NCBI RefSeq assembly: GCF_000002235.5
Contig: NW_022145596.1
Span: 26,763,299 to 26,827,298 of the forward strand
Source of the DNA: Strongylocentrotus purpuratus
Taxonomy: Eukaryota; Echinodermata; Echinoidea; Camarodonta; Strongylocentrotidae
Length of the DNA: 64,000 nt
Direction of reading: 5' to 3'
Made by a program: the position numbers and the translations under genes. The stretch's first letter is position 1, and each line of letters starts with the position of its first letter. This document shows positions 56,984 to 64,000 of this stretch, piece after piece. Below the pieces are notes generated by a model. It ran no database searches, was not told where the DNA came from, and saw only the letters and a program-made list of their open reading frames with translations.

Positions 56984-58008
56984 AAATGGTGGCTATTGGT
57001 TGGATATTCGACGTTGGTCCATTGTCGCCATTTCCACTGATAAATGGTGGCTATTGGTTGGCTATTCGACGTTGGGCCAATGTTGGCTGAACGTTGGTCC
57101 ATTGTCGCCATTTTCACTGATAAATGGTGGCTATTGGTTGGCTATTCGACGTTGGGCCAATGTTGGCTGAACGTTGGTCCATCGTCGCCATTTTCACTGA
57201 TAAATGGTGGCTTTTGGTTGGCTATTCGAGGTTGGGCTATTGTTGGTTCAATGTTGGTCCATTGTCGCCATTTTCACTGATAAATGGTGTCTTTGGGTTG
57301 GCTATTCGACGTTGGGCCAATGTTGCCTAAATGTTGGTCCATCGTCTCAATTATCACAGATAAATATTGGTTATTAGTTGGCTATTCGACGTTGGGCTAA
57401 CGTTGGCTCATTGTCGCCATTTTCACTGATAAATGGTGGCTTTTGGTTGGCTATTCGACGTTGGGCCAATGTTGGCTAAACGTTGGTCCATTGTCGCCAT
57501 TTTCACTGATAAATGGTGGCTATTGGTTGGCTATTCGATGTTGGGCCAATGTTGGCTGAACGTTGGTCCATTGTCTCAAATATTACTGATAACTGTTGGC
57601 GTTTGGTTGGCTATTCGACGTTAGGCCAATGTTGGCTGAAAGTTGGACCATCGTCTCAATTTTAACTTATAAATGTTGGCTGTTGGTTGGCTATTCGGCG
57701 TTGGGCCAATGTTGGCTTCATGTTGGTCCATCGTCTAAATTTTATCTTTTAAATGGTGGCTTTGGGTTGGCTATTCGACGTTGGGCTAACGGCTGAACGT
57801 TGGTCCATCGTCTCAATTTTAAATTTTAAATGTTGGCTTTTGGCTGGCCATTCGATGTTGGGCCAATGTTGGCTGAACGTTGGTCCATCGTCTCAATTAT
57901 TACTGTTAAATTGTGGCTGTTGGTTGGCTATTCGACGTTTGGCTATTAACGTTGGCTCAATGTTGGTCAATCGTTTCAAATTTTACTGAGAAATGGTGGA
58001 TATGTTGG

Positions 58009-58198
58009 CAGGCCTTAAATTTCAGTATTTTTAGGGCAAGGCCACTTTTCTGTAGGGCACATTCCTATATTACAGCACAAATAGGAAGAATTGGAAAGGG
58101 CACCAAAAATCTCCAAGGCCAATGGGAGGGGCATTGAGGCCAATCAAGGGGGCATCCAAGGCCATGGCCTTGGTGGCCTTGGATTAATTTAAGCCCTG
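58009..58198. mobile_element. 190-bp MITE in the minisatellite
   Basis: The ends CAGGCCTTAAATT and AATTTAAGCCCTG are inverted, flanked by TGTTGG (58003-58008, 58199-58204). The interior has many GGCCAAGG/CCAAGGCC motifs. Confidence 0.7.
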
Positions 58199-59471
58199 TG
58201 TTGGCTAATATACGCGACGTTGGGCCAACCTTGGCTTAATAACGTTGGTCTATATCGTCTCCATCTTTACTGATAAATAGTGCATGTATATATATTGGTT
58301 GGCTATATGACGTTGGGCCAACGTAGCAAATACGACCTAGTACCGCTACATCCGGGTAAAAAAAATTGCATGTGCTCATGCAATTGCAACGTACGTCAGC
58401 CATATCCTGTCCATTTGTCTGGATCAGTTGCCGGGGAGTACCAACACTGCATGGTAAATGAATGATTTTCTTTCTCTTTCAACGTTATTTTTGTGAGCAT
58501 GTCGCGTGAAACTGATAAATTGTATAGTGCGAGAACTCCCCGTCACAAAGCGAGGGAAATAGCATGAGAAATTGTTAAAGTAATCATTGATAATTCCCTG
58601 TCCAAGTGAAAGTGAGTACGAGTGTACCGCTCGGCGGGCTTTCATCGAAAGGGTGCGGTACGGCGCGGTGTGGTGTGCTCAACGCACCCATTCGATAAAA
58701 GAGGGGGGTCTTTTCTCGAAAGGGTGCGTTGAGAGCGGAGTACCGTTTTAACACACCCTTTCGATAAAAGCGGGGGGGCTTTTCTCGAAAGGGTGCGTCG
58801 ACTAGTCTTTCGCATCAGTCGTTTAAAATGAGGATCTGGGACAGAAGGTAATAGTTGCCAATTTAAGTATATCGATTATCGAAAATGTATTAAATAAAAT
58901 GGAATGGTCTTGATTACAGAGTGGTCTCTTTCGTTATTACTATGTTGATGGGGGAGACAGAGAGAAGGGAAAAAGGGAAAGGGAAAGGGAAGATAAAAGG
59001 AAAAAAAGAAGAATAAGAAGAAAAGAGGGAAACGGGGGGGGGGGGGGGGGGGGGGGGGCTCTTGCCTCCTCTCCCTCCTCCCATCCCCCCCCCCCCCCCC
59101 CCCCGCCAAAAAATAAGTAAGAGAGAGAGAGAGAGATTGGAAAGCGAAAGGAAAAGAGAAGATAAAAGGAAAGAAAGAAGAGGAAAAAGGAAAGAAGAAA
59201 AGATGGAAACGGGGGCGAAGGGCTCTTGCCCTCCCCCTCCCCCCCCCCCCCCCCGCCAAAAATAAATCAGAGAGAGAAGGGAAAGGGAAAGAAAATATGA
59301 AAGGAAAGAAAGAAGAGGAATAAGAATAAGAAAAGAGGGAAACGGGGGCGAAGGGCTCTTGCCTCCTCCGCCCCCCCCCCCCCCCCCGCCAAAAAATAAA
59401 TAAGAGAGAGAGAGAGAGAGAGAGAAGGAAAGGGAAAAAAAAGATAAAAGGAAAGAAAGAAGAGGAAGAAG

Positions 59472-59900
59472 AATTTGTGTCCTGCCAGTGTCACAAATAG
59501 ATATAAAAATATGCTCATCTGACGATATTTGATGTATAAAACCCCTCACCTTCTTGGGGCTCCGCCCCTTGGATCCAACACCAATTTGTGTCCTCCCAAT
59601 GTCACAAATAGATATAAAAATATGCTCATCTGACCGTTATTTATTGCCCAAAACCCCTGAGCTTCCGGGTGCTCCACCCCCTTGACCCCACGCCAATTCG
59701 TGACCCCTGTGTCACAAATAATAAGGTATAAAATAATAATAATTTAATGTACAAAACTCCTGAGCTTCTGGGGGCTCCGCCCCCTGGACCCAACTCCAAA
59801 TTGTGTCCTGCCACTGTCACAAATAAGGTATGAAATTATGCTCATCCGACATTAATTTTGATGTTTAATACCCCTGAGCTTCTGAGGGCTCCGCCCTGTG
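59472..59900 (+). repeat. ~115-bp tandem repeat in the foldback centre, four units
   Basis: Units share TTTGTGTCCTGCCA.TGTCAC, AAATA..TATAAAAATATGCT and CCCTGAGCTTCTGGGGGCTC, then CGCCCC. Confidence 0.8.
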
Positions 59901-60960
59901 AAAAAAACGTGTAAAAAAACACGTTAATTTTACCATTTTGGGGAGATAGGCCCCCCCCCTCCCTGGCGTTCAAGGGGGGGGGGGGGGTACGATTTTTCAA
60001 ATTTTCGAGGGCCCCAAAAAAAGATTAGTGCTCTCTAGTAATTTCGCGACTACTCCGGAACCGTGGCACATATAAAGTTTTTCTGTCATGACTTTTTTCT
60101 TTCGAGTCTTACGCATCTTTTGAAAAAATTTTTTGTTGAAAATTGGACGTATAGTTGCGGAGTCACGTGACCTTTTGTTTTTGCATGTCAGCCCTAAAAT
60201 CGCTCATTTTTGTGATTTATGTACCAAACATATGGAAATACCATTTATTCTTTTAAAAAAAGAGAAATCATTGGTTATTTGGTCTTGTTTTCAAGTTAAT
60301 GTGTTTGTTTTGGGGTCAAAATAGTTGAATTGTGGTTAGAAATGAAATAAAACAACAAAAACAATATAATACATAAATACAAATTATCAAAACAAGAGAT
60401 AACATAGGGATAAACTGGCTCTTCCAACTTTGTTGTCGTATTATTATTCTAACGAATATATGTAGTGAAAAAGAACGCTTGAATATGAATTATAAATGAT
60501 TTATGGGTAAAAATGTGAATTCTCTGACCTTGTTTGCATAAATTACCATAAATATCCAAATGAGTGAATTTTTCAAAACATTGAAATTACCATAGTTTTT
60601 TTATACACTTCACTTGACATTCATGCACATTTTCGCGGCGATCGGCTGTGAAACGGCCGAGATCTGAGGGGGGACCCCCCCCCCCCACCCTCAAGTCTAC
60701 TCCAATCACATTGAAAAAAAGTATGACTTAAATCATCTCTCTCATCATTATACCGCTATAGTATTCATGTTTATTATTTATTTTCCTTCCATTAAACAAG
60801 TTCATAGAGAAAATCTCTCTGCAACATTAAAAAAGAATCTTCATTAATATGTCTTAATTTGTATTGATAGCCTTGTGGTCGCCAACAGTGGCGTAGGTAG
60901 GGGCGTCTCCAAAAGGGGGTGTGGGGTGCGACACCCCCCACCTGTCAGGATATTGTCTGT
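59901..60960. other. Foldback centre, no gene seen
   Basis: C- and G-runs (59950-59990, 60670-60690) and AT-rich sequence. CAGTGGCGTAGGTAGGGGCG at 60886 may be a further element end. Confidence 0.4.
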
Positions 60961-62727
60961 AAAATTGCGCTGCCGTCGGGGAAAAAAGAGAAAAGGGGGA
61001 GGGGAAAAAAGAGAGGGGAAAGGAAAAAGATAAAGAAAGAAAGAGAAAAACAAAAAAGAGGGAGAATAGGAAAGAAAGGAAAAGAAAGAAAAAAAAGGAG
61101 ACAAGAGCCCTTTGCCCCCGTTTCCCTCTTTTCTTCTTCTTCCACTTCTTTCTTTCCTTTTATCTTCTCTTTCCCTTTCCTTCTCTCTCTCTCTTATTTA
61201 TTTTTTGGCGGGGGGGGGGGGAGGAGGCAACAGCCCTTCGCTCCCGTTTCCCTCTTTTCTTCTTATTCTTCTTCCTCTTCTTTCTTTCCTTTTATATTTT
61301 CTTTCCCTCTCCCTTCCCTCTCCCTCTCTTATTTATTTTTTGGCGGGAGGGGGGGGGAGAGGTAAGAGCCTTTTGCCCATCCCCCGTTTCCCTCTTTTCT
61401 TATTCTTTTTCCTCTTCTTTCTTTCCTTTTATACTTTCTTTCCCTCTCCCTTCCCTCTCCCTCTCTTATTTATTTTTTTGGCGGGAGGGGGGAGGCAAGA
61501 GCCCTTCGCCCCTTTCCCCTTTTCTTCTTCTTCCACTTCTTTCTTTCCTTTTATCTTCTCTTTCCCTTTCCTTCTCTCTCTCTCATTTATTTTTTGGCGG
61601 GGGGGGGGGGGGAGGAGGCAACAGACCTTCGCCCCCGTTTCCCTCTTTTCTTCTTATTCTTCTTCCTCTTCTTTCTTTCCTTTTATATTTTCTTTCCCTC
61701 TCCCTTCCCTCTCCCTCTCTTATTTATTTTTTTGGCGGGAGGGGGGAGGCAAGAGCCCTTCGCCCCCGTTTCCCCCTTTTCTTCTTCTTCCACTTCTTTC
61801 TTTCCTTTTATCTTCTCTTTCCCTTTCCTTCTCTCTTCTCTTTCCCTTTCCTTCTCTCTCTCTCATTTATTTTTTGGCGGGGGGGGGGGGGGGGAGGAGG
61901 CAACAGCCCTTCGCCCCCGTTTCCCTCTTTTCTTATTCTTCTTCCTCTTCTTTCTTTCCTTTTATATTTTCTTTCCCTCTCCCTTCCCTCTCCCTCTCTT
62001 ATTTATTTTTTGGGCGGGGGGGGGGGGGGGGGGGGGGGGAGGCAACAGCCCTTTGCCCCCATTTCCCTCTTTTCTTCTTATTCTTCTTCCTCTTCTTTCT
62101 TTCCTTTTATATTTTCTTTCCCTCTCCCTTTCCCTTCTCTCTCTTATTTATTTTTTGGTGGGGGGGGAGGGAGGAGGCAAGAGCCCTTCGCCCCCGTTTC
62201 CCTCTTTTCTTATTCTTTTTCCTCTTCTTTCTTTCCTTTTATTTTCCCTTTCTCTAATTTCCTTCTTTTTTTTTTCCTTCTCTCTGTCTCCCCCATCAAC
62301 ATAGTAATAACGAAAGAGACCACTCTGTAATCAAGACGGCGTAAATATTCATAATTGAATGACACACGCCCTTAAAACTAAAACAACAACAACAACCATT
62401 CCATTTTATACATTCGATATACTTAAATTGGCAACTATTACCTTCTGTCCCAGATCCTCATTTTAAACGACTGATGCGAAAGACTAGTCGACGCACCCTT
62501 TCGAGAAAAGCCCCCACGCTTTTATCGAAAGGGTGTGTTAAAACGGTACTCCGCTCTCAACGCACCCTTTCGAGAAAAGTCCCCCCTCATTTATCGAATG
62601 GGTGCGTTGAGCACACCACACCGCGCCGCACCGCACCGCACCCTTTCGATGAAAGCCTGCTCGGCGTACGCTTAGCATGCACACCCGCTGCGTGCAATTG
62701 AAGTGTGAGTGATGGCTATGCGGATGG

Positions 62728-64000
62728 GCTTTCATCGAAAGGGTGCGGTGCGGTGCGGCGCGGTGTGGTGTGCTCAACGCACCCATTCGATAAAAGAGGG
62801 GGGCCTTTTCTCGAAAGGGTGCGTTGAGAGCGGAGTACCGTTTTAACACACCCTTTCGATGAAAGCGGGGGGGCTTTTCTCGAAAGGGTGCGTCGACTAG
62901 TCTTTCGCATCAGTCGTTTAAAATGAGGATCTCGCACAGAAGGTAATAGTTGCCAATTTAAGTATATCGAAAATGTATTAAATAAAATGGAATGGTCTTG
63001 ATTACAGAGTGGTCTCTTTCGTTATTACTATGTTGATGGGGGAGACAGAGAGAAGGAAAAAAGGGAAAGGGAAGATAAAAGGAAAGAAAGAAGAATAAGA
63101 AGAGAAGAGGGAAACGGGGGGGGGGGGGGCGAAGGACTCTTGCCCCCCCCCCCCCCCCGCCAAAAAATAAATCAGAGAGAGAGAGAAGGGAAAGGGAAAG
63201 GGAAAGAGAAGATAAAAGGAAAGAAAGAAGAGGAAGAAGAAGAAAAGATAGAAACGGGGGCAAAAGGCTTTTGCCTCCTCCCCCCCCCCCCCGCCAACAA
63301 ATAAATAGTAGAGAGAGAGAGATAGAGAGAAGGGAAAGGGAAAGGGAAAGAAAATATAAAAGGAAAGAAAGAAGAAGAAGAAGGAAAGAGGGAAACGGGG
63401 GAAGGGCGAAAGGGAGAGAGAGAGAGAGAGAGAGAAGGGAAAGGGAAATGGAAAGAGAATATAAAAGGAAAGAAAGAAGAAGAAGAAGAATAAAAAGAAA
63501 AGAGGGAAACGGGGGCGAAGGGCTCTTGCCTCCTCCCCCCCCCCGCCAACAAATAAATAGGAGAGAGAGAGAGAGAGAGAGAAGGGAAAGGGAAAGAAAA
63601 TATAAAAGGAAAGAAAGAAGAAGAAGAAGGAAAGATGGATACGGAGGAAGGGCGAAAGGTTCTTACCTCCCCCCCACCCCCTCCCGCCAAAAAAAATAAA
63701 TAACAGAGAGAGAGAGAAGGGAGAGGGAAAGAAAATCTAAAAGGAAAGAAAGAAGAGGAAAAAGAAAGAAGAAAAGAGGGAAACGGGGGCGAAGGGCTGT
63801 TGCCTCCTCCCCCCCCCCCCCCGGCAAAAAATAAATAAGAGAGAGAGAGAGAGAGAGAAGGGAAAGGGAAAGGGAAAGGGAAAGAGAAGATAAAAGGAAA
63901 GGAAAAAGAGGGAAACGGGGGCGAAGGGCTCTTGCCCCCCCCCCCCCCCCCCCGCCAAAAAATAAAAAAAGAGAGAGAAGAGAGAAGGGAGAGGGAAAGA
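62728..64000. mobile_element. Left arm of a second foldback element, running off the window
   Basis: GGGCTTTCATCGAAAGGGTG starts a sequence that follows the left arm of the first element, including AAAATGAGGATCTCG, GGTAATAGTTGCCAATTT and TTGATGGGGGAGACAGAG, then the purine-rich repeats (63030-64000). Only ~70 bp separate it from the first element. Confidence 0.8.

Larger units (their letters stand above)
56081..58330 (+). repeat. 80-bp minisatellite, about 17 units, twice invaded
   Basis: The unit contains GGCTATTCGACGTTGGGCCA, ATGTTGGCTGAACGTTGGTC and TGTCGCCATTTTCACTGATA, then AATGGTGGCTATTGGTT. Central units (57000-57500) are nearly identical and the edges more diverged, as expected for unequal exchange. 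Inserts lie at 56341-56983 and 58009-58198. Repeated GWLFDVGPMLAERWSIVAI frames are by-products of the unit. Confidence 0.9.
58637..62658. mobile_element. 4.0-kb foldback element with long composite arms and 8-bp target duplication
   Basis: The outer ~350 bp (58637-58965 and 62270-62658) are inverted copies carrying alternating CTTTTCTCGAAAGGGTGCG and CGATAAAAG motifs. Inside them both arms continue as ~100-150-bp repeats of a purine-rich (left) or pyrimidine-rich (right) unit, built on CGGGGGCGAAGGGCTCTTGC, C-run, GCCAAAAAATAAATAAGAGA and GAAAGGAAAGAAAG. The flanks carry GCTCGGCG (58629-58636 and 62659-62666). The centre (59472-60960) has a ~115-bp tandem repeat and AT-rich sequence. No transposase is seen. 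The shape recalls Foldback/Galileo-type elements; the superfamily is not proven. Confidence 0.8.

Noticed and set aside
56949-57989. Repeated GWLFDVGPMLAERWSIVAI peptides
   Set aside because: They repeat with the 80-bp minisatellite, and as 80 is not a multiple of 3 they hop frames between units.
58876-63958. Many long F/L/S/P/G-rich open frames, up to 381 residues, on both strands
   Set aside because: They follow from purine/pyrimidine-biased tandem repeats of the foldback arms; no domain, and equal length in several frames.

Overview
This is a eukaryotic, animal-type genomic window: low GC, spliced exons with good donor and acceptor sites, APE-type LINEs, hAT-like, mariner-like and Helitron-like elements, and many micro- and minisatellites. 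Nothing in it looks bacterial. The (GATCTA)n palindromic arrays, the satellites rich in TGACCTTTGACC and the L1/Tx1-type LINE would fit a marine invertebrate, perhaps an echinoderm such as a sea urchin. I infer that from general impression and cannot prove it here.

Host genes are sparse. Near the left edge (1626-2068, minus strand) are two exon candidates. One encodes the ATP-binding motif I segment of a CHD3/4/5 (Mi-2)-like SNF2 helicase, the other a lysine-rich segment. The main gene is a plus-strand model of six exons, 43363-48282. All its exon junctions agree in phase and it predicts a 716-residue nuclear-looking protein with an HMG-box-like N-terminus and a cysteine-pair C-terminus. I do not recognise the protein.

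Most of the rest is mobile or repetitive DNA, often nested. 3-5.4 kb: a DNA transposon with a second, long-TIR element inside it. 7.6-10.5 kb: a roughly 0.5-kb tandem repeat invaded by another element. 10.6-14.1 kb: a Helitron-like element on the minus strand, invaded by a satellite-bearing one, with a second satellite-bearing copy at 14.6-16.7 kb. 17-21 kb: a tRNA-like sequence, foldbacks and MITEs. 22.1-34.8 kb: a hAT-like element bounded by an exact 8-bp target duplication that now encloses a gtgcccc minisatellite, a small MITE, LINE ORF1 remains, a nearly complete LINE ORF2 and a 5'-truncated LINE copy with its own 12-bp target duplication.

35-43 kb: a GATCTA palindrome field, another satellite-bearing element and a tandem Helitron. 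48.4-49.3 kb: a mariner-like foldback just past the gene. 49.5-55 kb: satellite and minisatellite arrays and a second copy of the gtgcccc element. 56-58.3 kb: an 80-bp minisatellite invaded by two MITEs. 58.6-62.7 kb: a complete 4.0-kb foldback element with an 8-bp target duplication, followed by the left arm of a second copy that runs off the window.

The strongest findings are the reconstructed nesting history, the giant foldback, the mobile satellite that spreads nuclear-receptor DR1-like sites (AGGTCAAAGGTCA), and the unrecognised gene.
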